A DNA stretch of 64,000 bases from Duganella sp. OV510 (GCF_900100205.1 NZ_FNEQ01000003.1:310001-374000), one strand, 5' to 3'. Shown: positions 9,610-19,836, counted from the first letter of the stretch. Notes: generated from the sequence alone by a model not told the origin. Translations and numbers: made by a program.

Positions 9610-12570
9610 ATGAGCGTTTTCTGGGTGCAGCCATTGCTGCTCTTGTCCATCGCGACGGCCAGCGTTGCCGCCGAACCACTGCCGTTCTGGCGCTCCAGCC
9701 TGTCGCACCAGGCCTGGACCAAGCAGGACGGCGCGCCGTCCAATCCCAGCGCCATCGTGCAGGACCAGACCGGCATGCTGTGGCTGGGCGCATCCAACGG
9801 CCTGTTCCGCTTTGACGGCGTGCGCTTCGAGCGCGTCGACGAGCTGGGTGGCCATGCGCTGCTGTCGCCCAATGTCTTTGCGCTGGCGCTGTTCGGCGAT
9901 GCGCTGTGGCTGGGCTATGCACATGGCGGTATCAGCGTGTTCGAACATGGCGCCGTGCGCCATTACGGCGAGGCGGAAGGCGTTCCGGCCAGCGCCATCA
10001 TGCAATTCGGCCGCACCGCCGACGGCAGGCAGTGGTTTTCCTCGGCGGCCGGCATCCACTGGCTGGATGGCACGCGCTGGCGCCGCGTCGGGCCGGCGGA
10101 TGGCTTGCCCTCCACCGACCAGGCCACCCTGAATGTGCTGCCCGAAGGCGGCCTGCTGGTCACCCACGTCAGCGGCCTGTATCGCAATCTGCCCGGCACG
10201 CACCGTTTCCGCAGGGTCGACGACTTTGGCAGCATGCAGCGCAGCCAGCTGACCGCCGATGGCAAGCTGCTGGTGTTCCGCTTCGGTTATCCGGTGCGGC
10301 TATTCGATCCGGTCACCGAAAGCTCGACGCCGCTGCGCTTGCCCGACATGGGCGTGCCGCCGTACAGCGTCCACCGCGATCGGCGCAACGCCTGGTGGAT
10401 CGGTCCGGGCGACGGCATGCGCTTGTACAATCCCGAGCTACAACTGCACAAGCAATTCAAGGCGCCGCACGATTTCAGCGCGGTGCGCATCTTCCGGCCG
10501 CCGTTCGACGACCGCGAAGGCAATCTGTGGTTCCTCACCGAAAACGGTGTCGACCGCATCCGCGAAACCCGGCTGACAGTGCAGGACATGCCGGCCGGCA
10601 GCACCGATTTCAGCATCACCGCCGGCCCCGATGGCGAAGTGTGGATCAGCAGCCATTCGTCGCTGGACCCGTACTCGCCGCCGACCTTCGCCATTGCCGC
10701 CGACGGCCGGCGCATCGCCAGCGACATGCCGTCCGCCACCGCCGGCACCCTGGCTGCCGACGGCACGTTGTGGTTCGCCAATGTCCACTGGGTATGGAGC
10801 CGGCGCGACGGCAAGACACAGCGCTGGCCGCTGCCGCCGGAACTGATCGAGCAGCCGGTGCAGGCGATCGCCATGGATGGCGACGGCCGGCTGTGGCTGT
10901 CGATCATGCGGCGGGGCGTGTACACCTTCAAGGACGGGGCCTGGCAAGCCGGCGGCGGCCACGCCGCGCTGGCCGGGCGCAGCGCCGTTTCACTGCACGC
11001 CGACGGCCAGGGAAGGTTGTGGTTCGGCTACACCGGCAACAGCATGGCGATGCTCCAGCAAGGCAAGCTGCAGCAGTTCAGCGCCGCCGACGGCCTGAAA
11101 ATCGGCAACGCGCTGGCCATGGTCAGCCGCCGCGGCACGCTGTGGGTCGGTGGCGACCAGGGCCTGGCGCGCTTCCACAACGGCCGCTTCGTCGCGCTCA
11201 ACGACAGCGACGGCCAGCCTTTTGCCGGCGTCGCCGGCATCGTCGAAACGGCACAGGGTGAACTGTGGCTGCACGGGCAGGACGGCCTGCTGCGCATCGG
11301 CGCCGCCGACCTGGCCGCCACGCTGCGCGGCAACAGCGAGCGCGTGAGCGCCGAACGCTACAGCTACCTTGACGGCTACGCCGGCGCCGCCCATCAGGTC
11401 ATCCCGCTGAATACGCTGATCGAGGCCGGCGACGGCCGCCTGTGGTACGCCACCTCCAGCAGCGTCGGCCTGGCCGATCCGCGCCGCGCGACGCCGCGCA
11501 ACCCGGTGGCGCCGACGCCGGTGATCACCTGGCTGCACACCGACCGCCAGCACTACCGTGCCGCCAGCGGCATCGACCTGCCGCAACATACGCATAACCT
11601 GCATATCGACTTCACCGCCGCCGTGCTGTCCGTGCCGCAGCGGGCGCGCTTCCGCACCCGGCTGGTCGGCCAGGACCACGAGTGGCGCGACGCCGGCGCA
11701 TTGCGCCAGGCCTTCTATACCAATCTCGGCCCCGGTGACTACCGCTTCGAAGTAATGGCCGCCAACGAGGACGGCCTGTGGAGCGTAGCGCCGGCCAGCC
11801 TGAGTTTCCGCATCGCGCCGGCGTTTTACCAGACCAGCTGGTTCGGCCTGGCCTGCGCGGCGCTGCTGGTTGGCGTGCTGTACCGGATGTACCTGTGGCG
11901 CATCGGGCAGATGACGGCACGCGTGATCGACCGCATGCGCGCGCGGGTCGACGAGCGCGAACGCATCGCCCGCACTTTGCACGACACCTTCCTGCAAAGT
12001 GTGCACAGCCTGAGCCTGCGCTTCCAGGGCATCAAGGCGGTGCTGCCGAAAAACGATGCCATCCACCAGCAGATCGACGATGCGCTGGACGCTGCCGACG
12101 CCGTGGCCGAGGAAGGCCGCGAGCAGCTGATGGACCTGCGCGTCAATTACGCCTGCCGGGGCGAGCTGGCGCCGGTGCTGCAATCCCTTGGCAGCGCGGC
12201 CGCCGCCCAGCATGGCGTCGCCTTCACGCTGCACGAGCAGGGCACGCGCCGCTTGCTGCAGGCCGAAGCGCAGGAGGAGCTGTTCGCGATTGCCCGCGAA
12301 GCGGTCGGCAACGCGCTGCGCCACGCCGGCGGCAGCGAAGTACAGGTCCGGCTCAGCTACGGTGCCTCCAGCCTGACGCTGGAAGTGCGCGACAACGGCA
12401 AAGGCGTGCCCGACGCAGTCCGCAGCGCCGGCCACCGCGAGCGCCACTGGGGCCTGGCCGGCATGCGCGAGCGCGCCGCCCGCATCGGCGCCAAGCTGGC
12501 CATCCTCAGCACGCCTGGCGCCGGCACCCGCGTGGTGCTGACGCTACGTGCGACGCTTGCGTATCGCTAG
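9610..12570 (+). CDS. Beta-propeller sensor histidine kinase (second tandem paralogue)
   Basis: 986 residues with the same architecture as the kinase just upstream. It has a signal peptide (MSVFWVQPLLLLSIATASVAA), propeller blades with motifs such as TGMLWLGASNGLFRFDG and DGRLWLSIM, a Y_Y_Y domain near 655-735, a membrane helix near 745-765 and ERERIARTLHDTFLQ with His791. The HATPase motifs are REAVGNALRHAGG, VRDNGKGVP and HWGLAGMRERAA. The propeller differs clearly from its neighbour, so the two probably sense different ligands. A gap of 78 bases separates the two kinases. The response-regulator gene begins 27 bases after the stop. Confidence 0.92.
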   Translation: MSVFWVQPLLLLSIATASVAAEPLPFWRSSLSHQAWTKQDGAPSNPSAIVQDQTGMLWLGASNGLFRFDGVRFERVDELGGHALLSPNVFALALFGDALWLGYAHGGISVFEHGAVRHYGEAEGVPASAIMQFGRTADGRQWFSSAAGIHWLDGTRWRRVGPADGLPSTDQATLNVLPEGGLLVTHVSGLYRNLPGTHRFRRVDDFGSMQRSQLTADGKLLVFRFGYPVRLFDPVTESSTPLRLPDMGVPPYSVHRDRRNAWWIGPGDGMRLYNPELQLHKQFKAPHDFSAVRIFRPPFDDREGNLWFLTENGVDRIRETRLTVQDMPAGSTDFSITAGPDGEVWISSHSSLDPYSPPTFAIAADGRRIASDMPSATAGTLAADGTLWFANVHWVWSRRDGKTQRWPLPPELIEQPVQAIAMDGDGRLWLSIMRRGVYTFKDGAWQAGGGHAALAGRSAVSLHADGQGRLWFGYTGNSMAMLQQGKLQQFSAADGLKIGNALAMVSRRGTLWVGGDQGLARFHNGRFVALNDSDGQPFAGVAGIVETAQGELWLHGQDGLLRIGAADLAATLRGNSERVSAERYSYLDGYAGAAHQVIPLNTLIEAGDGRLWYATSSSVGLADPRRATPRNPVAPTPVITWLHTDRQHYRAASGIDLPQHTHNLHIDFTAAVLSVPQRARFRTRLVGQDHEWRDAGALRQAFYTNLGPGDYRFEVMAANEDGLWSVAPASLSFRIAPAFYQTSWFGLACAALLVGVLYRMYLWRIGQMTARVIDRMRARVDERERIARTLHDTFLQSVHSLSLRFQGIKAVLPKNDAIHQQIDDALDAADAVAEEGREQLMDLRVNYACRGELAPVLQSLGSAAAAQHGVAFTLHEQGTRRLLQAEAQEELFAIAREAVGNALRHAGGSEVQVRLSYGASSLTLEVRDNGKGVPDAVRSAGHRERHWGLAGMRERAARIGAKLAILSTPGAGTRVVLTLRATLAYR

Positions 12571-12597
12571 TCTGGCGCTTATGGCAAAATTGCCGCC

Positions 12598-13233
12598 ATG
12601 AGTACATTCAAACCCTTGCCGATCACGGTGTTGACCGTGGATGACCACCCGCTGTACCAGCAGGGACTGGCCGGCGTCATCACCGCCGAAGCCGACCTGT
12701 ACCTGGTCGGCCAGGCCGGCTGCGGCGCCGAGGCGGTGGCGATGTTCCGCGAGTTCCGTCCGGCCATCACGCTGATGGACCTGCAATTGCCGGACATGAG
12801 CGGCATCGACGCCATCACCGCCATCCGCAGCGAATTTCCGGCCGCCCGCATCGTCGTGCTGACCACGCTGGAAGGCGACGTCCAGGCCGCGCGCGCCATC
12901 AATGCCGGTGCGGTCGGCTACCTGTTCAAGAGTTCGGTGCGCAAAAACCTGGTGGAAACGCTGCGCAGCGTGCACGCCGGCGGCCGCAGCATTCCGGCCT
13001 CGGTGGCGCACGCGCTGGTGGAAACCCGCAGCGGCCAGAACATCACCAAGCGCGAAGTCGACGTGCTGAAGCTGGCCGCGCGCGGCAATTCCAATGCGCT
13101 GATCGCCGAGGCGCTGGGCATTTCCAGCGAAACCGTCAAGGGCTATATGAGCAGCATCCTGCTCAAGCTGCAGGCGCGCGACCGCACGCACGCGGTGATG
13201 ATCGCGCTGGAACGCGGCATCCTCAGCCTCTGA
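12598..13233 (+). CDS. NarL/LuxR-family response regulator
   Basis: A 211-residue DNA-binding response regulator. The receiver has the acidic pair Asp15-Asp16 in TVDDHPLYQQGL, phospho-acceptor Asp61 in LMDLQLPDMSG and Lys111 in GYLFKSS. The C-terminal LuxR-type helix-turn-helix is ITKREVDVLKLAARGNSN through LGISSETVKGYMSSIL. It lies directly behind two HisKA_3-type kinases, the kinase class that normally pairs with NarL-type regulators, so it is the probable common output of both. Its targets are not visible. Confidence 0.93.
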   Translation: MSTFKPLPITVLTVDDHPLYQQGLAGVITAEADLYLVGQAGCGAEAVAMFREFRPAITLMDLQLPDMSGIDAITAIRSEFPAARIVVLTTLEGDVQAARAINAGAVGYLFKSSVRKNLVETLRSVHAGGRSIPASVAHALVETRSGQNITKREVDVLKLAARGNSNALIAEALGISSETVKGYMSSILLKLQARDRTHAVMIALERGILSL

Positions 13234-13376
13234 TTCACCGCCCTCTCCCCCATGGCCATCGCCCCGCCCCCCATTTCAGGGGGAGCGCGCCAGGCCATCT
13301 GCGCCGCCGCCGGCCACCGGGCGCGCATAATCATGCACACTGATCCTTGTCATCACGACTCGGCCACCGTTCTACC

Positions 13377-14282
13377 ATGGATCAGATACATCTCATGCGG
13401 GTATTCATCGCCGTCGGCGAACAGGAAAGCTTTGCCGGCGCCGCGCGCCAGCTCAGCCTGTCGCCGGCGGCGGTCACGCGCGCCGTCGGCGCGCTGGAGG
13501 CGCAGCTGGGCGTGCGGCTGCTGTTGCGCACCACCCGCAACGTGCGCCTGACGGAAGCCGGCTGCCGCTACCTCGACGACAGCCGCGACATCCTGGCGCG
13601 CATCTCCACCGCCAACGAAGTGGCGGCCGACATGAACGCGGCGCCCAAGGGCCACCTGTCAGTCAGCGCCTCGACCTTGTACGGCAAGTCCTTCGTCATG
13701 CCCTGCCTGCTGGAATTCCTCAAACGCTATCCGGAGGTCGAAGTGTCGGCCCACTTCCTCGACCGCACAGTCAACCTGGTGGACGAAGGCATCGACGTCG
13801 CGGTGCGCATCGGCCACCTGCCGGATTCCAGCCTGCGTGCCTTGCGCGTCGGTCAGGTGCGGCGCGTGCTGTGCGCATCGCCGGAATACCTGGCGCGCAA
13901 CGGCGTGCCGCAACACCCGGCCGATCTGCTGCGGCATACCATCATCGCCGCCAGCAGCGTGTCGCCCAGCGTGGAATGGAAGTTCGGCAGCGATCAGCAT
14001 CCGATCACGGTGCGGCTGAAGCCGTGCCTGACCGTCTCCAGCGACGCCGCCATCGGCGCCGTATTGACCGGCTTGGGCATTTGCCGCCTGCTGTGCTGCC
14101 AGGTGGCCGACGAGGTGGCCGAGGGCCGCCTGAAAATCATCCTGCCGGATTACGAAGAAGCGCCGTGGCCGGTGCACATCGTGCACCGTGAAAGCAGCTT
14201 TGGCGCCTCCAGGGTGCGCCACTTCATCGACCTGCTGGCCGCCTCGCTGCGCGCCCACCCCTACATGAATCACGCCAGCTAA
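13377..14282 (+). CDS. LysR family transcriptional regulator
   Basis: About 301 residues from the ATG at 13377 (MDQIHLMRVFIAVGEQESF); a TTG 30 bases upstream would only add an unconserved tail. The helix-turn-helix spans roughly residues 15-45 (SFAGAARQLSLSPAAVTRAV), and the substrate-binding half follows from about residue 90 (GHLSVSASTLYGKSFVMPCL). The CRP-type sequence VEWKFGSDQHPITVRLKP is typical of LysR proteins near SDR or oxidoreductase genes. It is convergent with the cytochrome c gene, three bases away, and may regulate that molybdenum-enzyme cluster, although this is only positional. Confidence 0.9.
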   Translation: MDQIHLMRVFIAVGEQESFAGAARQLSLSPAAVTRAVGALEAQLGVRLLLRTTRNVRLTEAGCRYLDDSRDILARISTANEVAADMNAAPKGHLSVSASTLYGKSFVMPCLLEFLKRYPEVEVSAHFLDRTVNLVDEGIDVAVRIGHLPDSSLRALRVGQVRRVLCASPEYLARNGVPQHPADLLRHTIIAASSVSPSVEWKFGSDQHPITVRLKPCLTVSSDAAIGAVLTGLGICRLLCCQVADEVAEGRLKIILPDYEEAPWPVHIVHRESSFGASRVRHFIDLLAASLRAHPYMNHAS

Positions 14283-14285
14283 GCC

Positions 14286-14831
14286 TCAATCCGGGCAAGG
14301 CATGCCGGCGTCCGCCCACTGCTGCAGCACGCGGATGAATTCTTCATGCGACAGGGCCGGAGTCGTACGGCTGGCGCCCGGCTGCCATGCCCACAGCACC
14401 AGCGGATCGGTCTTCATGTGCTCGATGACCTGTTCGCCAGTCTTGCGATTGCCGTTGCGCGCCGGGTCACGCATCTGCCGGCACACCGCCGGCTTGTCCA
14501 GCCCCTGCCAGCGCATGCTGAGCGGCGCCAGATGCCAGTTCGGCGCGCCCGGCACCTTGCCCTGCGCGGTATTGCTGCTCTGATGGCAGGCCGCACAGTG
14601 CAGCACGGCGGAACCGTGGCCGTCCTTGCCGCGCACCACCTGCTGCGCGTGCATCACGCCGCTATCCTTCTGCCTCGGCGCCTCGGCCTGGTGGCAGTTG
14701 ATGCAGCGCGGCGACATCACCACGCTGGCGACCGGGTCGAACAGCTTGCCGCCGCCGTTGCCAATCTCCGGCGCAGCCTGCACCAGCCCGGCCAGGCCCA
14801 GCCACAACAGCATGCAAACAAGACGCTTCAT
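14286..14831 (-). CDS. Di-heme c-type cytochrome of the IorAB-like cluster
   Basis: 181 residues with a signal peptide ([19 protein letters not shown]) and two heme-c motifs, CINCH and CAACH, separated by about 37 residues, so a periplasmic di-heme cytochrome is expected. It overlaps the 2Fe-2S subunit gene by four bases and is the third gene of the leftward molybdenum-enzyme operon. The natural reading is that it accepts electrons from the 2Fe-2S subunit and passes them to the respiratory chain, as cytochromes do in related membrane-associated aldehyde/isoquinoline dehydrogenases. Family assignment beyond the heme sites is uncertain. Confidence 0.82.
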   Translation of the reverse strand: MKRLVCMLLWLGLAGLVQAAPEIGNGGGKLFDPVASVVMSPRCINCHQAEAPRQKDSGVMHAQQVVRGKDGHGSAVLHCAACHQSSNTAQGKVPGAPNWHLAPLSMRWQGLDKPAVCRQMRDPARNGNRKTGEQVIEHMKTDPLVLWAWQPGASRTTPALSHEEFIRVLQQWADAGMPCPD

Positions 14832-15283
14832 GCCTGCCCCGCTGCTTTGTGTATCGCCGCACGGATGCGCGGATAGGTGCCGCAGCGGCAGATGTTGCCG
14901 GCCATGGCCTGGTCGATATCCTTATCGGTTGGCTTGGGTATTGCCCGCAGCAGCGCGGTGGCCGCCATGATCTGGCCGGACTGGCAATAGCCGCATTGCG
15001 GCACGTCGATCTCGGCCCAGGCCTGTTGCACGCGCTTGCCCACCGGCGTGGCACCGACCGCCTCGATGGTAGTGATCTTCTTCCCCACCGCAGCTGACAC
15101 CGGCATCACGCAGGCACGCGCCGGCTGGCCGTCGACATGGATGGTGCAAGCACCGCACAGCGCCATGCCGCAGCCAAACTTGGTGCCGGACAGCTGCAAC
15201 TCGTCGCGCAGCACCCACAATAGCGGCGTGTCCGCTTCAGCCTGCACCGCAACCGGTTTGCCGTTGATATTTATTGAGATCAT
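14828..15283 (-). CDS. (2Fe-2S)-binding subunit of isoquinoline/aldehyde oxidoreductase-type enzyme
   Basis: 151 residues containing both [2Fe-2S] clusters of the xanthine-oxidase family small subunit. The ferredoxin-like cluster uses Cys38, Cys43, Cys46 and Cys58 ([15 protein letters not shown]). The helical-domain cluster uses Cys97, Cys100, Cys132 and Cys134 (CGYCQSGQ and NICRCGTY). No signal peptide is present, so it is likely exported by hitch-hiking with the Tat-tagged large subunit. It lies 11 bases after the molybdenum subunit and overlaps the cytochrome gene by four bases. Closest named relatives are IorA of isoquinoline 1-oxidoreductase; the real substrate is unknown. Confidence 0.9.
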   Translation of the reverse strand: MISININGKPVAVQAEADTPLLWVLRDELQLSGTKFGCGMALCGACTIHVDGQPARACVMPVSAAVGKKITTIEAVGATPVGKRVQQAWAEIDVPQCGYCQSGQIMAATALLRAIPKPTDKDIDQAMAGNICRCGTYPRIRAAIHKAAGQA

Positions 15284-15294
15284 GTGTACTCCTG

Positions 15295-17427
15295 TCAGGT
15301 TGCTTGCAAGGCGGTGGCGATCGGCAGCTTGCGGACGCGCTTGCCGGTGGCGGCGTAGACGGCGTTGGCCAGCGCCGGCATCAGCGCCGACGTGCCCGGT
15401 TCGCCCATGCCGCCGGGCGCTTCGTTGCTGGCGACGATGTGGGTGTCGATCTGTGGCGTTTCATGCATGCGCAGCACGCGGTAATCGTGGAAATTACTCT
15501 GCTCGACGCGGCCGTTCTTGAACGTGATGTCGCCCCACAGCGCAGCGGAGATGCCGAAGATTACGCCGCCCTCTACCTGCGCCTGTATCGTGTCCGGATT
15601 GACCACCACGCCGCAGTCGAGCGCGCAGACCACGCGCTTGACGCGCACCTCGCCATCCTCAAGCTGCGCATCGACCACCATCGCCATATACGTGCCAAAG
15701 GCGAACTGCACCGACAAGCCGCGCCCGATGTCACCATTGCGCGGCCCCTGCCAGCCAGCTTTTTGCGCCGCCAGCTTCAGCACATTTGCCGCGCGCGGAT
15801 GGTCCTTGAGCAGCGCCAGCCGGTATTGCAGCGGATCGACGCCGGCCGCCGCCGCCAGTTCGTCGATAAAGCTCTCGACCACAAATACATTGTGGCTCGG
15901 CCCGACACCGCGCCAGAAGGCGGTGGGAATCTGCGGCGGCTCGTGCCGCGTGTAATCGACGCGGATCGCCTTGAAGGCGTATGGCGGCGCGTCGGCGCCA
16001 TCCACGGTTTCCGGGTCAAAGCCGTTATTGAAGGCTGGCGGCATGAACCGGCCCAGCACCGAGGAACCGGTCAGGTGATGGAACCACGCCACCGGCATGC
16101 CTTGCTCGTCCAGGCCGGCACGCACGCGGTCGTAGAAATACGGCCGGTACATATCGTGCTGGATATCTTCTTCGCGGCTCCAGATCACCTTCAGCGGATG
16201 CTTGACCTGGCGCGCAATGCGCACCGCGCGCTCGACGCCGTCGATTTCCAGGCGGCGGCCAAAACCGCCACCCAGCAGAAAGTTATGCACGATGACTTTT
16301 TCTTCCGGCAGGCCGGTGACCTTGGCCGCAACCGCGCGCGCGCGGGTGATGACCTGGGTGCCGGTCCATACCTCGCAGCGGTCGGGCTGCACATGCACGG
16401 TGCAGTTCATCGGCTCCATCGCCGCGTGCGCCAGGAATGGCAGTTCGTAAGTGGCTTCCAGCACGCGGCTGGCCTTGGCCAGCGCCTGTTCCGGTTCGCC
16501 GTCGCTGCGGACTTTCGCCGCGCCCGCGCCGGCGGCGCGTGCCATGTCGGCCACAATGTCCGCCGTGGACAGCTGCGCATTGGCGCCGTCGTCCCAGCGC
16601 AACGCCAGCAACGACAAGCCCTTCTGCGCCGCGCCATAGTTGTCCGCCACCACGGCAGCGCAATCGTCCAGCCGCACCACCTGGCGCACACCCGGCACTT
16701 TCAGCGCCGCAGTCTCGTCCAGTCCGATCAAGCGGCCGCCGTAGCTGGGCGTGATGGCCAGCGCAGCCACCTTCATGCCAGGCAGCTGGACATCGATGCC
16801 ATAGCGCGCCGAGCCGTTCAGCTTGCCCGGCGTATCGAGCCGGCGCGCCGCCTTGCCGATCAGGCGGAAATCCTTGGGCTGCTTGAGCACGATGGTGTCC
16901 GGCGCCGGCAGCGGCAGTCTGGCGGCGGCCTCCGCCAGCGCGCCGTAGCGCAGCTTGCGGCCGGACGGGGCATGCATCACCATGCCATGTTCAGCGCGGC
17001 AGCTGGAAGGATCGACCTGCCATTGCTGGGCTGCCGCCTGCACCAGCAGCAGGCGCGCTGCGGCGCCGGCCTGGCGCATCGGCAGCCACGCGGCGCGGAT
17101 GGTGGTCGAGCCGCCGGTCACCTGGAAGCCCAGCGCCGGATTGATGAAGCGCTGGTCGTCGGGCGGCGCGTGCTCCAGCACCACGTCCTTCAGATCGACT
17201 TCCAGTTCCTCGGCGATCAGCATCGGAATCGAGGTGTAAGTGCCTTGGCCCATTTCGACATATGGCATCACCAGATGCACCTTGCCGTCGGTGGCGATGC
17301 GCACCACGGCGTTGGCCTCCCATGCCGCCATGCTTTGCCTTGCCCGCGCATTGGGAATGACCACCGACAGCATCAGGCCACCGCCTGCTGCGGCCATGGC
17401 CTTGAGGAAAAAACGACGATCGGTCAT
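15295..17427 (-). CDS. Molybdopterin-binding large subunit, xanthine dehydrogenase family (IorB-like)
   Basis: 710 residues from the ATG at 17427, which has the strong site AAGGAGCTTGC. The protein begins [17 protein letters not shown], a twin-arginine signal, so the complex is periplasmic. Features of the aldehyde-oxidase-like molybdenum domains are visible: [65 protein letters not shown] and the closing [26 protein letters not shown]. The reaction is expected to be hydroxylation of an aldehyde or N-heterocycle with electrons leaving through the 2Fe-2S subunit and cytochrome. First gene of the operon; a GlxA-type regulator lies just upstream on the same strand. Confidence 0.9.
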   Translation of the reverse strand: MTDRRFFLKAMAAAGGGLMLSVVIPNARARQSMAAWEANAVVRIATDGKVHLVMPYVEMGQGTYTSIPMLIAEELEVDLKDVVLEHAPPDDQRFINPALGFQVTGGSTTIRAAWLPMRQAGAAARLLLVQAAAQQWQVDPSSCRAEHGMVMHAPSGRKLRYGALAEAAARLPLPAPDTIVLKQPKDFRLIGKAARRLDTPGKLNGSARYGIDVQLPGMKVAALAITPSYGGRLIGLDETAALKVPGVRQVVRLDDCAAVVADNYGAAQKGLSLLALRWDDGANAQLSTADIVADMARAAGAGAAKVRSDGEPEQALAKASRVLEATYELPFLAHAAMEPMNCTVHVQPDRCEVWTGTQVITRARAVAAKVTGLPEEKVIVHNFLLGGGFGRRLEIDGVERAVRIARQVKHPLKVIWSREEDIQHDMYRPYFYDRVRAGLDEQGMPVAWFHHLTGSSVLGRFMPPAFNNGFDPETVDGADAPPYAFKAIRVDYTRHEPPQIPTAFWRGVGPSHNVFVVESFIDELAAAAGVDPLQYRLALLKDHPRAANVLKLAAQKAGWQGPRNGDIGRGLSVQFAFGTYMAMVVDAQLEDGEVRVKRVVCALDCGVVVNPDTIQAQVEGGVIFGISAALWGDITFKNGRVEQSNFHDYRVLRMHETPQIDTHIVASNEAPGGMGEPGTSALMPALANAVYAATGKRVRKLPIATALQAT

Positions 17428-17545
17428 GCAAGCTCCTTGCGCGCAGCGCTGGGTCAGTATCGTCTTGATTATACGAATGGCTTGCAATACCACATGGACA
17501 AAGATGCCGCAAAAACGGCCATCGACGGCTGACGGCTTGTCCGCC

Positions 17546-18499
17546 TCAGACCACGATGGCCAGCTTGCGCACGCGCGAGTCGCGCACCAGTTTTTGCGGC
17601 ACATCGCCCAGCACGCGCAGGAAGGCGCGGCGCATTCTCTCATCGTCGCCGAAGCCGGTCAGCAGGGCGACGCGCGCGGCCGATGCGTGGCCGCTTTCAA
17701 TCAGCACCTGCGCGGCTTCCACGCGCAACTTCTCGATCGCCTTGGCCGGCGTCATGCCGGTCTCGGACTGGAAGGCGCGGCTGAAGTGGCGCGGGCTCCA
17801 GTTGACATGGTCGGCCAGCTGCTGCACCGACAACGGCTCGCGCAGATTGTCCTTGATGAAGGACAGCACGCGGCGAATGCGTTCCTGCTTGGGATCGATC
17901 TCGGCCAGCACCGAGAACTGGCTCTGGCCGCCGGGACGGCGATGGTACAGCACCATCGTCTTGCAGATTTTCTTGGTGATCTCGTGGCCGAGATCCGCCT
18001 CCACCATGCCCAATACCAGGTCGACGCAGGCGGTCATGCCGGCCGAGCTCCACACATGGCCGTCGCGCACAAAGATTTTGTCCGGCTCCACCCGGATCTG
18101 TGGAAAGCGCAGCGCCAGCAGGTCGGCAAAGCTCCAATGGGTGGTCACCGAACGGCCGTCAAGCAAGCCAGCTTCTGCCAGAATAAAGGCGCCGGTGCAG
18201 ATGCTGGCCATGCGGCGCGCGCTGAGCGCCGCCGTTTGCAGACTGCCCAGCAAGGCCGCATCCGGCACCGGGATGCCCGGTGTGCTGCCGAGAATCACGG
18301 TGTCGTAATCGTCCGGCTTGAACAACGTGGTCTCGACGCCGACGCCGGAGATGCTCTTTATCAGCCCGCCGGTGGTGGATACGATCTCGACGGTGTAACT
18401 GCCCGGCGCGAAGTGGTTGGCGATACCCAGCACCGACAGCACCGACAGGTCGAGGATGTGAAACATGGGGAATACCACCAATGCAATCTTGGCTGTCAC
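17546..18499 (-). CDS. GlxA family transcriptional regulator (DJ-1/PfpI + AraC)
   Basis: About 317 residues if the GTG at 18499 is used (MTAKIALVVFPMFHILDLS); the frame extends further up but without recognisable sequence, and GAAGGCGAGG precedes the GTG. The N-terminal DJ-1/PfpI-like domain has the nucleophile-elbow segment ASICTGAFILAEAGLLDG near residue 110. The C-terminal AraC domain has ADHVNWSPRHFSRAFQSETGMTPAKAIEKLR and ALLTGFGDDERMRRAFLRVLG. It sits 118 bases upstream of the molybdenum-enzyme operon on the same strand and is the best candidate to control it. Confidence 0.87.
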   Translation of the reverse strand: MTAKIALVVFPMFHILDLSVLSVLGIANHFAPGSYTVEIVSTTGGLIKSISGVGVETTLFKPDDYDTVILGSTPGIPVPDAALLGSLQTAALSARRMASICTGAFILAEAGLLDGRSVTTHWSFADLLALRFPQIRVEPDKIFVRDGHVWSSAGMTACVDLVLGMVEADLGHEITKKICKTMVLYHRRPGGQSQFSVLAEIDPKQERIRRVLSFIKDNLREPLSVQQLADHVNWSPRHFSRAFQSETGMTPAKAIEKLRVEAAQVLIESGHASAARVALLTGFGDDERMRRAFLRVLGDVPQKLVRDSRVRKLAIVV

Positions 18500-18533
18500 G
18501 CTTGCCTCGCCTTCAAAGAAAATCGGATATCGT

Positions 18534-19142
18534 TCAGGATAACAGGTCGGCCAGCATGCCGCGCTGTGTCGCCAGCACCACCGCATGCGTGCGGGCACGC
18601 GCGCCGAGTTTGCCGAGCAGCGACTTGATATGGGTTTTGACGGTGCCGACGCCGATATCCAGCGTCAGCGCAATGCGCTTGTTGCAGCAGCCTGTGGCCA
18701 GCAAACCCAATACCTGGCTTTCACGCACGGTCAGCGCGCTGTCACCCAGGTGCGCCATGGCGCGCTCCAGCAACTCCTTGTTGAAATAACGACGTCCCTG
18801 CGCCAGCGCGCGCATGGCGTGGTGCAGTTCGTCCGCGTCGCAGCGCTGCGGCAGATAGCCGTCCACGCCGGCCATCATGGCCGCGCGTACTTCCCATTCG
18901 CGCTCGCGCTGGCTGACGATCACCAGCCTGGCCACCTCCGGCCGGGCAGCGGACAGGCGCGCCATGGCGTCGGCATAATCGGTGAGTATCACCGCCGCAT
19001 CCTCGCTTGCCTCGACCAGGCGCACATGCGGGCAGTCCGCCAGCAGCCGGACCAGGCCGGCGTTGACGATCGCCTCGGCATGGCGGATGCTGACCGGAAC
19101 CAGCGCGCGGGCCGGCTCAGCCGAATTGAATCGCGCTGACAT
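18534..19142 (-). CDS. LuxR-type regulator with degenerate receiver domain
   Basis: 202 residues. The C-terminal half is a sound LuxR/NarL helix-turn-helix (LTVRESQVLGLLATGCCNKRIALTLDIGVGTVKTHIKSLL). The N-terminal half aligns with a receiver, but the acidic pair is missing (His21-Ala22 at that place) and the conserved lysine is replaced (GYLPQRC). Asp55 in VILTDYAD may correspond to the phospho-acceptor. It may therefore work without phosphorylation. Its start overlaps the end of the upstream unknown gene by 26 bases, which suggests translational coupling. No cognate kinase is adjacent. Confidence 0.8.
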   Translation of the reverse strand: MSARFNSAEPARALVPVSIRHAEAIVNAGLVRLLADCPHVRLVEASEDAAVILTDYADAMARLSAARPEVARLVIVSQREREWEVRAAMMAGVDGYLPQRCDADELHHAMRALAQGRRYFNKELLERAMAHLGDSALTVRESQVLGLLATGCCNKRIALTLDIGVGTVKTHIKSLLGKLGARARTHAVVLATQRGMLADLLS

Positions 19143-19836
19143 CGATTGCTACCACCAAAGGTTCCGCCTGATGTCCGCCATCGGCATCACGTACATACAC
19201 GCGGTGCCGCGTTGGCAAGGTAATGCCTTGCACGCTCACGTGGTCCGATAGGTAATGCACGGCCGGCGCACCGCCGCTGATCTCGACCTCGTAATCGTGC
19301 CGGCGTAGCAAGCCGTCATCCGAGAAATAGAAAGTCTGCACCCGGCTGTGCGTGGCGATGTGCTCCGGGAAAGTCACTTGCAGGCGGCGCCAGGTCTGGC
19401 CGTCTTCCTGCCACGGCGCCAGTTCGGCCAGCGCAAAGCCCTCGCCCGCCAGGCTGTACGGCACGGTGAAATAGTTCCAGATCGCATAGCCGACAAAGTA
19501 GGCCAGTTGCAGGTCGCTCCACGGCGTGTCCAGCTGATGGCCGGCAAACGAGGCGCGCGGGGCAAGCGCGGATTCGATCAGCGCGCCGTCGCCATCTTCA
19601 ATCACCGCTTGCTGCGGCGTTACGGCGGTGCGGCGTCCGGGCGCACCAAACGGACTGTGCGAGGTCCACGGCGCGTGCAGCTTGATGCGGATGTCCACTT
19701 CATCCAGCATGCCGCCCTTGCCTTTCAGCGGCCACAGGATGCCGCCCTGCGAAAGATGGGCTGATAGTGTGCTGAATTGCTTCCAGCGCGCCAGGCCGCC
19801 ATGCGCTTCAATCGCTTTGCTTAACAGTTCGTGCAT
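19117..19836 (-). CDS. Conserved hypothetical protein
   Basis: 239 residues without signal peptide or membrane helix. I do not recognise a named family. The N-terminal KAIEAHGGLARWKQFSTLSA and the alternating hydrophobic, Tyr/Trp-rich strands (DTPWSDLQLAYFVGYAIWN, QTFYFSDDGLLRRHDYEVE) suggest a beta-rich fold like that of LolA/outer-membrane lipoprotein sorting domains, but this is impression only. It lies between a ThuA-like unknown and a LuxR regulator, all leftward, and overlaps the latter by 26 bases. Coding potential is good because the amino-acid pattern is protein-like over its full length. Confidence 0.7.
   Translation of the reverse strand: MHELLSKAIEAHGGLARWKQFSTLSAHLSQGGILWPLKGKGGMLDEVDIRIKLHAPWTSHSPFGAPGRRTAVTPQQAVIEDGDGALIESALAPRASFAGHQLDTPWSDLQLAYFVGYAIWNYFTVPYSLAGEGFALAELAPWQEDGQTWRRLQVTFPEHIATHSRVQTFYFSDDGLLRRHDYEVEISGGAPAVHYLSDHVSVQGITLPTRHRVYVRDADGGHQAEPLVVAIDVSAIQFG

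Noticed and set aside
10990..12447. 485-codon antisense frame over the second kinase
   Set aside because: Composition-driven shadow; the kinase motifs lie on the plus strand.
13266..13283. C-run/G-run hairpin after the response regulator gene
   Set aside because: Short stem of five pairs with no T-run; probably chance in a C-rich spacer, so not called a terminator.
15274..17532. 752-codon open frame antisense to the molybdenum subunit
   Set aside because: Shadow frame of a gene with clear Tat signal and family motifs; no domain pattern of its own.
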